Origin: an uncultured Clostridia bacterium | Lineage (GTDB): Bacteria > Bacillota_A > Clostridia > Christensenellales > Aristaeellaceae | DNA: 6,373 nt | Direction: 5' to 3' | Assembly (NCBI GenBank): GCA_945871545.1 | Contig: CAMBWJ010000118.1 | Coordinates: 1-6,373, forward strand | Part shown: positions 1 through 5,769 of the stretch, one piece after another | How positions within the stretch are numbered: position 1 is the first letter of the stretch | How the letters are laid out: each line of letters opens with the position of its first letter | Made by a program: the position numbers and the translations under genes | Notes under the pieces: model-generated | What the model saw: only the letters and a program-made list of their open reading frames with translations | Databases searched by the model: none | What the model was told of the DNA's origin: nothing

Positions 1-471
1 TTATGCCCTCTTCCTGCGGCGAAGGGTCGCAGCCAGCACTGCCGCGGCAGCGCCGAAGAGAACCACCGCCACGCCCACCGGCATGGAAGTGTCGCCGGAC
101 TTGGGCACGGCCTTGCCGATCACGCGGGCGCTGATGTCCATGCTCACGAGCATCCTGCCCTCCGCGTCAAAGGCCTCCATGCGATAGACGCCGCTGTTCT
201 CCACCTGGGCGTTGACGATGTTGTACACCTTCTGGTTTGCGCCCTCGATGGCCTCGTCCTCAAAATACCACTGGTAGGATGCGGGCACGACGCCGTCAAT
301 GTTGACCTCCATCGAGAGATCCTCGCCTGCGTCCACCACCGCATTCTGCGTCATATGCGAAACGCGCATCACGACGGTCGTGGAAATCACGCCGTCTGCC
401 AGGGCATATGCCCCCAGCATCAACGCCATCACGGCCATCCATGCGACAATACGCCTCACTGCTCGGTTCAC
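1..471 (-). CDS. Exported Ig-like protein with a divergent LPXTG-type cell-wall anchor
   Basis: A 156-residue protein, complete; its TAA stop is the first three bases of the window. The start is GTG, chosen because a strong GGGGAGGA ribosome site lies 7-8 bases upstream and the nearby ATG is out of frame and stops at once. Residues 1-25 form a signal peptide (basic Arg residues, hydrophobic core, Ala-Leu-Ala before Asp26). Residues about 39-117 look like one Ig-like beta-sandwich, with Trp68 in QWYF and the SGVYR motif near Tyr97, and without the disulfide cysteines. The C-terminus has VPKSGD (122-127), a hydrophobic segment (about 131-149) and an RRRKRA tail. That is the layout of a sortase sorting signal, with Val for Leu and Ser for Thr. 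Inferred role: a small surface protein covalently attached to the wall, or simply membrane-anchored if sortase does not accept the motif. The ligand is unknown and no sortase gene is in the window. Confidence 0.85.
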   Translation of the reverse strand: MNRAVRRIVAWMAVMALMLGAYALADGVISTTVVMRVSHMTQNAVVDAGEDLSMEVNIDGVVPASYQWYFEDEAIEGANQKVYNIVNAQVENSGVYRMEAFDAEGRMLVSMDISARVIGKAVPKSGDTSMPVGVAVVLFGAAAAVLAATLRRRKRA

Positions 472-478
472 GGAGTCA

Positions 479-486
479 TCCTCCCC
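479..486 (-). promoter_or_regulatory. Ribosome binding site fixing the GTG start of the Ig-like gene
   Basis: The minus strand reads GGGGAGGA, with GGAGG ending 8 bases before the GTG at 471-469. The in-between ATG (at 479-477) reads ATG-ACT-CCG-TGA and cannot start the gene, so the site supports the GTG. Confidence 0.75.
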
Positions 487-513
487 AATCGATTGATCCC
501 TATTATCATTTTT

Positions 514-542
514 ATTTTATACTATAATTCGACACAGTTCAA
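514..542 (-). promoter_or_regulatory. Sigma-A-type promoter for the Ig-like surface protein gene
   Basis: On the minus strand, TTGAAC (542-537) is followed after exactly 17 bases by TAAAAT (519-514). The -10 box matches TATAAT at 5 of 6 positions and the -35 box matches TTGACA at 4 of 6. Transcription would start near 507, giving a leader of about 36 bases that includes the ribosome site. The surrounding DNA is AT-rich, so chance similarity is possible, but the spacing and position are right. Confidence 0.6.
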
Positions 543-555
543 CGTTTATGCGGGT

Positions 556-567
556 TTCTGCACAGAA
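556..567. repeat. Short operator-like palindrome
   Basis: TTCTG-CA-CAGAA is a perfect inverted repeat of two 5-base half-sites around 2 central bases. It lies 13 bases upstream of the -35 box of the minus-strand promoter and well upstream of the plus-strand promoter at 687-715. This is a plausible place for an activator or shared regulator to bind, but the site is short and no cognate regulator is encoded here. Confidence 0.3.
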
Positions 568-575
568 TCGACTAG

Positions 576-605
576 ATTTCGTAATAATTCTATTTTATTA
601 GAAAT
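576..605. repeat. AT-rich inverted repeat in the divergent intergenic region
   Basis: The arm at 576-587 (ATTTCgTAATAA) pairs with 595-605 (TTATTAGAAAT), giving 11 base pairs with one bulged G (581) and a 7-base loop. It could be a protein-binding palindrome or a weak RNA hairpin. Because the region is very AT-rich, such a repeat can also arise by chance. Confidence 0.3.
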
Positions 606-634
606 ATTCATTCATATAAATTTAATTTATTCGC

Positions 635-663
635 AAGGGGAACGATGCGCTTCCCCTTCTTTT
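635..663 (+). terminator. Terminator-like hairpin with short T-tract, no obvious upstream gene
   Basis: AAGGGGAA (635-642) pairs perfectly with TTCCCCTT (651-658) around an 8-base loop, followed by CTTTT (659-663). This is the shape of an intrinsic terminator read on the plus strand. The minus-strand reading has no T-tract after the stem. No plus-strand gene precedes it: the gene to the left runs the other way and the next plus-strand promoter lies downstream at 687-715. It may end a small RNA, insulate that promoter, or be a remnant. Confidence 0.5.
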
Positions 664-686
664 CCGCACATTTCACCTGCGTCGCT

Positions 687-715
687 TTACTTTTTTGCAT
701 GTGCAATGCTATAAT
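687..715 (+). promoter_or_regulatory. Extended -10 promoter for the GT-C-like membrane protein gene
   Basis: TTTACT (687-692), a 17-base spacer and a perfect TATAAT (710-715) are present. TG at 707-708 forms an extended -10 (TGcTATAAT), which makes up for the weak -35. Transcription would start near 722, giving a leader of about 49 bases before the ATG at 771. The AGGAG ribosome site of that gene is at 761-765, 5 bases from its ATG. Confidence 0.7.
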
Positions 716-770
716 AGAAGAAGATATGCGGAAGAATCGTTGATAGACCAGAAAAACTTTAGGAGATCGT

Positions 771-2762
771 ATGCCTGGATATTTGCTGCTACTTGCCTTT
801 CTGATTTGCGGCGTAATCATCTGCGATGCGCTGTTTTCCCACCGCTGCGGCCTGGTGCGCCTCTGGCTGGGCCTGTGCATGGGTCTGATGCTGATGATGT
901 GGCTGCCCGTGCCCTTCGCCTACCTGCTGAACTTTACGCGCCCTGCGCAGCTGCTGGGGCTCGCCGTCGCGGCGATGCTTGCGCTGCTGGCCACCTGGGG
1001 CAAGCGCTTCATCCGCCGCGGCGCGCCGCTGCTGAATGGCGCGTGCCCGAAGATGGGCTTTCTGGGCGGCATGCCGGTCTGGCTGCCCCTGGTGCTGATC
1101 GTGCCCTTTGTGCTGCTGTCCGGCTACCTGCAATACACCCACATGCTGCGGGAGGTGGACGGCGTGCTGTACGTGGGCCAGTCCACCTACGGCGATCTCT
1201 GCCTGCATCTGGGCATCGCGACGGGCCTGCGCGGCGCGTCCTTCCCGCCGGACTACACCATCCTCCCCGGCACGCTGCTGGGCTATCCCTTCCTGACGGA
1301 CAGCATGGTCACCTCCATGCTGCTCTTCGGCAGCGATCTGGCGTTGTCCTTCGCCCTCACCGGCACGCTGATGATGGCGCTGGTGTACACTGGCTTCGTG
1401 CTCTTTGTCTGGGAGCTGACCCACAAAAGCGCGGCTGTGGTGCTTTCCTTCCTGCTGATGTTCCTGAACGGCGGTCTGGGCTTCCTCTACGTTTTTGACG
1501 GCGCGCTGAAGGATCCGACGATGCTCAAAAACGTGTTCACCGGCTTCTACAAGACGCCCACGAACATGCCCGAGCTGAATCTGTACTGGGTGAACGTGAT
1601 CGCGGACATGATGGTGCCGCAGCGCACGCTGCTGGGCGGCTGGACGATGCTGCTGCCCGCGCTGTACATGCTCACCGACGCCGTGCACACCCGGGATCTG
1701 CGACGCTTTGCCCTGCTGGGCGCGTGGGCGGGTCTGATGCCGATGGTGCACACCCACTCCTTCTTCGCCCTGGGCCTGCTCAGCGGCGGCGTGATGCTCA
1801 GCCGGCTGCTGCGCGCACCGGCGAAGAAGCGCCTGCACTGCCTCAGCTGCTACTTCTGCTACGCCGCTGTGGCGCTGGTGCTGGCGCTGCCCCAGCTGCT
1901 GACCTGGACCTTCCCCCAGACTGCCGGCAGCGGCAGCCTCAGCTTCCGCTTCAACTGGGTGAACAACCAGGGCAACGGCAGCCTGACCGACGGCTACTTC
2001 TGGTTCTGGATCAAGAACGTGGGCCTGGTGTACCTGCTGATGGCGCCCGCCGCCCTCTCCGCGCGCAGGGGCAGTCTGATGCGCTCGCTCTCCCTTGGCG
2101 CCCTGGTAATCTACACCGTCGCGGAGTTCATCCAGTTCCAGCCCAACGCCTACGACAACAACAAGCTTTTCTATGTGGCCTACATGATCATGCTGCCCAC
2201 GGTCGCAATGTATCTGATCAGTCTCTGGCACCGCCTGCGGGGCGTGCGCGGCCGGGCGATGCTCGCCTGCCTGTTCATCGGCGCGTCCACGATCTCCGGC
2301 ACACTCTCCCTCGCCCGCGAAACGATTTCCAGCTACATGCTCTTTGGCCCGGACGAGGTGCAGGCGGCGGCCTTCATCGACGAAAACCTGCCCGCCGACG
2401 CGGTGTTCCTCACCGGTGACCAGCACAACAACGCCGTAGCTGCCCTCGCCGGCCGGCACATCGTCTGTGGCACGGACAGCTACCTCTTCTACCACGGCAT
2501 CGACTCCAGCGCGCAGCATGCGGCGGAGAGGCAGATGCTCTCCAATCCCGGCGAGAGCGCCGACCTGTTCGATGCGTACGACGTGAACTACATCTACATC
2601 TCCGGCCACGAGCGCGCCTATTTCCGTGCGGACGAGGCCTGGTTCCTCGAAAACTGCTATCTGATCTACGATCAGGACGGCGTGCGCATCTTCGCCTTCG
2701 ACGAGGAGGATGCGCTGGCCTGCGTCGCAAAGGTGGAGGACGCCGCACTTGCGGCGGAATGA
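771..2762 (+). CDS. Polytopic membrane protein, GT-C-type glycosyltransferase-like
   Basis: A 663-residue protein. The ATG start is supported by AGGAG 5 bases upstream. Roughly a dozen hydrophobic segments span residues 3-512, followed by a soluble C-terminal part (about 513-663). Features typical of GT-C membrane glycosyltransferase-like proteins include a long extracytoplasmic loop after an early membrane segment with an acidic motif, GDLCLHLG (Asp142). It continues into FPPDYTILPGTLLGYPF (158-174). Later motifs are MVPQRTLLGGW (281-291), MVHTHSF (325-331) and NAYDNNKLFYV (459-469). The C-terminal stretch DVNYIYISGHE (604-614) resembles the tail domain of such proteins. The family knowledge is that GT-C enzymes use lipid-phosphate-linked sugars on the outer membrane face, with an acidic residue in the first loop as catalytic. 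Asp142 as the catalytic base, and a role in wall polymer or protein glycosylation, are inferences. Substrate is unknown. Related proteins are sometimes labelled '6-pyruvoyl-tetrahydropterin synthase related', which should not be read as pterin chemistry. No clear terminator lies between its stop and the next promoter. Confidence 0.8.
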   Translation: MPGYLLLLAFLICGVIICDALFSHRCGLVRLWLGLCMGLMLMMWLPVPFAYLLNFTRPAQLLGLAVAAMLALLATWGKRFIRRGAPLLNGACPKMGFLGGMPVWLPLVLIVPFVLLSGYLQYTHMLREVDGVLYVGQSTYGDLCLHLGIATGLRGASFPPDYTILPGTLLGYPFLTDSMVTSMLLFGSDLALSFALTGTLMMALVYTGFVLFVWELTHKSAAVVLSFLLMFLNGGLGFLYVFDGALKDPTMLKNVFTGFYKTPTNMPELNLYWVNVIADMMVPQRTLLGGWTMLLPALYMLTDAVHTRDLRRFALLGAWAGLMPMVHTHSFFALGLLSGGVMLSRLLRAPAKKRLHCLSCYFCYAAVALVLALPQLLTWTFPQTAGSGSLSFRFNWVNNQGNGSLTDGYFWFWIKNVGLVYLLMAPAALSARRGSLMRSLSLGALVIYTVAEFIQFQPNAYDNNKLFYVAYMIMLPTVAMYLISLWHRLRGVRGRAMLACLFIGASTISGTLSLARETISSYMLFGPDEVQAAAFIDENLPADAVFLTGDQHNNAVAALAGRHIVCGTDSYLFYHGIDSSAQHAAERQMLSNPGESADLFDAYDVNYIYISGHERAYFRADEAWFLENCYLIYDQDGVRIFAFDEEDALACVAKVEDAALAAE

Positions 2763-2781
2763 TTAAACTTCATAAATGCGC

Positions 2782-2810
2782 TTGTATTTGTGCGCCGCAT
2801 GCGCTACAAT
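2782..2810 (+). promoter_or_regulatory. Probable promoter for the peptidoglycan-binding lipoprotein gene
   Basis: TTGTAT (2782-2787), a 17-base spacer and TACAAT (2805-2810) begin just 19 bases after the stop of the preceding gene. The -10 matches 5 of 6 positions, while the -35 keeps only the TTG. Predicted start is near 2817, which puts the hairpin at 2827-2855 inside the leader. Confidence 0.5.
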
Positions 2811-2826
2811 GAAAGTGGAAGATTCT

Positions 2827-2855
2827 CGCCGGAAGCCGCACGCGGCCTTCCGGCG
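2827..2855 (+). repeat. Strong GC-rich hairpin in the lipoprotein mRNA leader
   Basis: CGCCGGAAG (2827-2835) pairs perfectly with CTTCCGGCG (2847-2855). A further three pairs (2836-2838 with 2843-2845) can form across a bulged C2846, closing a CACG loop. The stem ends 3 bases before the GGAGG ribosome site. No T-run follows, so it is a poor intrinsic terminator. It may stabilise the mRNA, tune translation start, or mark the end of the upstream transcript. Confidence 0.55.
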
Positions 2856-2858
2856 TTC

Positions 2859-2863
2859 GGAGG
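2859..2863 (+). promoter_or_regulatory. Ribosome binding site fixing the lipoprotein start
   Basis: GGAGG lies 5 bases before ATG 2869. The reading frame is open back to 2776, but that ATG has no ribosome site, lies upstream of the predicted transcription start, and would bury the signal peptide behind 31 residues that run through the leader hairpin. The start at 2869 is therefore preferred. Confidence 0.8.
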
Positions 2864-2868
2864 TTTCA

Positions 2869-4659
2869 ATGAACCATAGATTTCCCACGCTCGTCCTCGC
2901 CGGCGCTCTGTTTGCCCTGTGCCTCGCGCTGGGCGGCTGCGATGCGCAGCTCGACGAGAGCATACTGACGGCGGAGGCCAATTACGACATCGACATCTCC
3001 CTGCCCTACGCCACGGTCACGCCGCCGCCCGCCTTTCAGGAGGATGCGGAGGCGCTGGTGATCGATTCCGACGGCGGCGTCACCGTCAACGACCCTGCGG
3101 CGCTGCTGGAATCGGAGACCGCCAGCGAGTCCGGGCAGAACAGCAACTACAAATCCCTGCGTCTGGGCAACACGGGCCTTGCGGTACAGGCGCTGCAGAC
3201 CCGCCTGAATGAGCTGGGCTACTACTCCTCGGGCGTGTCCGGCATCTTCGATTCCGACACCGAGCAGGCCGTGCGCCGCTTTGAGCAGACCTACGGCACC
3301 ATGCAGACCGGCGTCGCCACCACCGAATTGCAGCAGCGCCTGTTCGCCCCGGATGCGCTGATCTACGGCAGCGACGCCTACAACAAGGCCGTCATCTCCC
3401 AGTACAAGGTTCTCCAGCGCGGCGACGTGGGCAGCTCGGTCTACGCGCTCCAGCAGCGCCTGAAGAACCTGGGCTACCCCATCGATTCGCTCACCGGCAT
3501 CTTCGACAACGAGACCGCCAACGCCGTCATGCTGTTCTACGAGGCCTACGGCCTGACCGCCGACGACGTGGCCAACGTCGCGCTGCAGAAGGAGCTCTAC
3601 TCCGATTCCGCCCGGGCCTACGGCGGCGGAAGCACGCAGACCGGCTCCGGCGTGATGCTGCGCTCGCTGGCAGACATCCAGCAGCGGCTGATCGACCTGG
3701 GCTACCTCAGCGGCGAGGCCGACGGCGAGCTGGATGCGCGCACGCAGATCGCCATCAAGCTCTTCGAGGAGACCTGCGGCCAGCTGCCCTCCGGCGCGGT
3801 CACTGCCCAGCTGCAGGCGCTCTTGGAGAGCGAGTACGCCCCCGGCTTTGACACCCTGGGCAGCCAGTATCCCAACCTGATCGAGGGCGCCAGCGGCGAA
3901 GAGGTGCTGCGCCTGCAGAGCCGCCTGATCGCGCTGGGCTTCGCGTCCGGCACGCCCAACGGCGAATACGGCGGCGCGACCACCGCAGCCATCCGCCTGT
4001 TCCAGAACCGCAACTCTCTGGAGGAAACCGGCATTGCCAGCAGCTATGTGCAGGCGGTGCTCTACTCCTCCTTCGCACTGAACATCGACGGCGAGACGAT
4101 GCAGAACATCGCGCCCCAGGCCACCGAGGCCCCGGTCGAAGCCGAGGCTCCCGCGACAGCGGACGCACAGCCCATCGCCGAGACGCTGCGCGTGGGCAGT
4201 TCCTCTGACGCGGTGCTCGCGCTCCAGAGCCGCCTGACCGAGCTGGGCTACATCACCTCGCTGACCGGCACCTACGACGAGCTCACCGCCCGGGCCGTCT
4301 CCAGCGTGCAGACCGCGCTGGGGCTGGAGGTCACGGGCGAGGCGGACGCGGCGCTGGTGGAGTTCGTCTCCTCCGAAGCGGCCCCCCGCAGCGGCATCGT
4401 CTACGCGCGGGCGGATCTGACCTACCCGACGCTGACCGTGGGCGACTCGGGCGACGCGCTGGATGCGCTTCAGGCCCGCCTGCAGGAGCTGGGCTACCTG
4501 ACGAAGAAGCAGGTCGGCGGCAGCTTCGACGACGCTACGGCGCAGGCTGTGCGTCAGATTCAGGAGGCGCTGAACCTCAGCCCCAGCAGCGAGGTCTCCC
4601 CCGCCCTGCTGTCCTACCTGCTGAGCGATGCCAGTGACGGGCTTGCGGTTGAAAACTGA
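2869..4659 (+). CDS. Lipoprotein with six peptidoglycan-binding repeats
   Basis: A 596-residue protein with a lipoprotein signal peptide: basic N-terminus, hydrophobic core and lipobox LGGC, so Cys24 would be lipidated and the protein held on the outer face of the membrane. A flexible stretch (25-95) follows. Then come six copies of the peptidoglycan-binding type 1 fold (PG_binding_1, a three-helix module), at about residues 96-159, 178-243, 263-320, 337-399, 438-500 and 518-584. Each carries the hallmark LQxRLxxLGY followed by GxxDxxTxxAVxxFQ-like sequence. Copy 3 lacks the usual start, and copies 2 and 3 have degenerate second halves. An Ala/Pro/Glu-rich linker (about 415-436) separates copies 4 and 5. 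No amidase, lytic transglycosylase, endopeptidase or L,D-transpeptidase domain is visible, although these repeats usually accompany one. The inferred role is a membrane-to-wall tether or a scaffold that positions wall enzymes. It has its own promoter and is followed by a long hairpin. Confidence 0.85.
   Translation: MNHRFPTLVLAGALFALCLALGGCDAQLDESILTAEANYDIDISLPYATVTPPPAFQEDAEALVIDSDGGVTVNDPAALLESETASESGQNSNYKSLRLGNTGLAVQALQTRLNELGYYSSGVSGIFDSDTEQAVRRFEQTYGTMQTGVATTELQQRLFAPDALIYGSDAYNKAVISQYKVLQRGDVGSSVYALQQRLKNLGYPIDSLTGIFDNETANAVMLFYEAYGLTADDVANVALQKELYSDSARAYGGGSTQTGSGVMLRSLADIQQRLIDLGYLSGEADGELDARTQIAIKLFEETCGQLPSGAVTAQLQALLESEYAPGFDTLGSQYPNLIEGASGEEVLRLQSRLIALGFASGTPNGEYGGATTAAIRLFQNRNSLEETGIASSYVQAVLYSSFALNIDGETMQNIAPQATEAPVEAEAPATADAQPIAETLRVGSSSDAVLALQSRLTELGYITSLTGTYDELTARAVSSVQTALGLEVTGEADAALVEFVSSEAAPRSGIVYARADLTYPTLTVGDSGDALDALQARLQELGYLTKKQVGGSFDDATAQAVRQIQEALNLSPSSEVSPALLSYLLSDASDGLAVEN
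3154..4620 (+). repeat. Six tandem peptidoglycan-binding repeat units within the lipoprotein gene
   Basis: Units lie at about 3154-3345, 3400-3597, 3655-3828, 3877-4065, 4180-4368 and 4420-4620. Homology is visible in the DNA as well as the protein: every unit contains a close variant of CGCCTGAnnnnGCTGGGCTAC, encoding RLxxLGY, for example at 3202, 4232 and 4477. Units differ enough overall that recent slippage or recombination is unlikely. They look like old duplications. Confidence 0.8.
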
Positions 4660-4662
4660 GCT

Positions 4663-4722
4663 TCCATATATAGAGACAGCGGATAACCTCTTGCGAGGTT
4701 GTCCGCTGTCTCTATATATGGA
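4663..4722 (+). terminator. 28-bp near-perfect hairpin between convergent genes, likely terminator
   Basis: The arms 4663-4690 and 4695-4722 pair along 28 positions around a 4-base TTGC loop. The stem starts 4 bases after the lipoprotein stop and ends 13 bases before the stop of the opposing xpaC gene. The only non-Watson-Crick position is T4684 with G4701, a G-U pair in a plus-strand transcript but an A-C mismatch in a minus-strand one. That favours function in the plus-strand RNA. The outer part of each arm is AT-rich (ATATATAGAGA / TCTCTATATAT), so the normal U-tract is inside the stem. Only a weak TTT (4727-4729) follows. It could terminate transcripts from both sides or be a dispersed palindromic repeat. 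Confidence 0.65.
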
Positions 4723-4735
4723 TGTGTTTCGCGCG

Positions 4736-5746
4736 TCAGTGCATGCCCATCTGACCCTTGCTGCTCAGTCCGTCTCCGGCCATCATCGTCTCCAGCACGT
4801 CGATGTCGGTGGCGATGTCCAGCGCGTCGTTCTGGAACAGGCGGTCCAGCTGCTTCTCGAAGGCCGCGATCAGCGTGTCCAGCACGCTCTCGATCTTCCT
4901 GCGGCTGGCCACGATGTTCTCGCCCTGGTAGCTCTGCTCCTCCAGCATGTCGTAGGACTTGAGCAGCTTGAGCGTGGTGGGCAGGTAGTAGTTCATGAAC
5001 TTGCGCACGTCCTGCTCCCGCTCGGGATTGTCGATCACCGCGCGGAAGATGCCCGCTGTGAGCGTTCCGATGCGGTCGATGCGCGCCGACACCGCCTCGT
5101 CCTCGATCTGCTCGTTGAGCTGGTACAGCTCGTTGAGGATGCGCTCCAGCTCGTCCATGTAGGTCTTTTTGACGTTTGCGGGGCTGGGCTTCTTCGCAGG
5201 CTCCGGCTGGGGTTCCGGCTCAGGCTGCACCGCAGGCTCCGGCTTCACAGGCTCTGCGGGCCTGAAGTCCGCGTCCTGCGCGTCGTCGGAAAACACCTGG
5301 TCGCCGCGCAGCATGTTCAGCACCTCGTTCACCAGATCGCGCCAGCCGCCGCTCTGTTTGGCCTCGCGCGCCACCGGCGGCAGCACCAGCTCTCCGTGGG
5401 CCAGATCCAGATATGCGCCGTCGCCGAAGTAGCCCCGGGCGATCATCGTCTGAAGCTGCTTGCGCATATCATTCGCGGACAGCTCCACCGCCTTGGCCAG
5501 CTCCTTGACCGGCACGTGCTGGCGCAGGCCGATCACCGTGCAGCACTCGTGAAAGCGCCGGATCAGGCGACGCTCGGCGCCGCGCTTGCCGCACTTGATG
5601 AAGCAGCCGATGCTTGCCGCCAGAAAGGCGATGCCCGCCACCGGAATCGACCACAGCGGAATCATCACAAGGCCGCCGATCAATGCGCCCGTGCCGCTCT
5701 TGGGTTCCTCCGGGCTGAAAAATCTTCCATTATAGGTTCTGCCCAT
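4736..5746 (-). CDS. xpaC: XpaC-family membrane protein (5-bromo-4-chloroindolyl phosphate hydrolysis family)
   Basis: A 336-residue protein. The ATG at 5746 is supported by TAGGAG 11 bases upstream; an ATG 4 bases earlier is out of frame and soon stops. Order of parts: a hydrophobic region (about 20-50, one long or two short membrane segments); a winged-helix-like region (about 57-125, with VPVKELAKAVELS and MRKQLQTMIARGYF); a Pro/Glu-rich linker (163-190); and a helical C-terminal domain (191-336) carrying the family signature RKFMNYYLPTTLKLLKSYDML, with one residue of that signature being variable between homologues. The family (Pfam Halogen_Hydrol) is named for a colour reaction of Bacillus colonies. 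Its real biochemical role is not settled, and no phosphatase active-site motif is visible here. Relatives often sit beside telA, a tellurite or toxic-anion resistance gene, but none is adjacent on the downstream side. Inference: a membrane-bound envelope-stress or scaffold protein. It lies 48 bases downstream of the helicase gene on the same strand, but has its own promoter. Confidence 0.8.
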   Translation of the reverse strand: MGRTYNGRFFSPEEPKSGTGALIGGLVMIPLWSIPVAGIAFLAASIGCFIKCGKRGAERRLIRRFHECCTVIGLRQHVPVKELAKAVELSANDMRKQLQTMIARGYFGDGAYLDLAHGELVLPPVAREAKQSGGWRDLVNEVLNMLRGDQVFSDDAQDADFRPAEPVKPEPAVQPEPEPQPEPAKKPSPANVKKTYMDELERILNELYQLNEQIEDEAVSARIDRIGTLTAGIFRAVIDNPEREQDVRKFMNYYLPTTLKLLKSYDMLEEQSYQGENIVASRRKIESVLDTLIAAFEKQLDRLFQNDALDIATDIDVLETMMAGDGLSSKGQMGMH

Positions 5747-5757
5747 TCATTTTCACA

Positions 5758-5762
5758 CTCCT
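5758..5762 (-). promoter_or_regulatory. Ribosome binding site of the xpaC-family gene
   Basis: AGGAG on the minus strand lies 11 bases before the ATG at 5746-5744, slightly long but acceptable. The predicted transcription start (near 5763) almost coincides with it, so the mRNA leader would be only about 17 bases long. Confidence 0.65.
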
Positions 5763-5769
5763 AGCCGAT

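Noticed and set aside
523..528. A perfect TATAAT on the plus strand as an independent promoter
   Set aside because: No acceptable -35 box lies 16-18 bases upstream and there is no TGn extension. It sits in the spacer of the minus-strand promoter in AT-rich DNA, so it is kept only as part of the small-RNA hypothesis.
645..743. A 32-residue plus-strand ORF preceded by AAGGGG, ending before the GT-C gene's ribosome site
   Set aside because: It overlaps the promoter at 687-715, its ribosome site would be locked in the hairpin stem and is too close to the ATG (4 bases), and its sequence shows no signal beyond a few hydrophobic residues.
472..770. The AT-rich stretch as an origin, attachment site or horizontally acquired island
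   Set aside because: I see no repeated DnaA-box-like sites, direct repeats flanking it, or integrase or transposase fragments. An AT-rich divergent promoter region in a GC-rich genome is a sufficient explanation.
789..2609. A 606-codon open frame antisense to the GT-C-like gene
   Set aside because: The opposite frame encodes a membrane protein with clear motifs, start and ribosome site. The antisense translation is rich in His, Gln, Arg and Ala with no membrane or domain pattern, as expected from GC-rich third positions on the other strand.
2776..2868. A possible 31-residue N-terminal extension of the lipoprotein
   Set aside because: No ribosome site precedes it, it lies partly upstream of the predicted transcript start, it is encoded by the leader hairpin, and it would displace the lipoprotein signal from the N-terminus.
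4628..5764. A 378-codon plus-strand frame across the hairpin and antisense to xpaC
   Set aside because: Its translation is a low-complexity Leu/His/Arg/Val-rich shadow, it runs straight through the 28-bp hairpin, and the minus-strand protein has recognisable family motifs and its own promoter.
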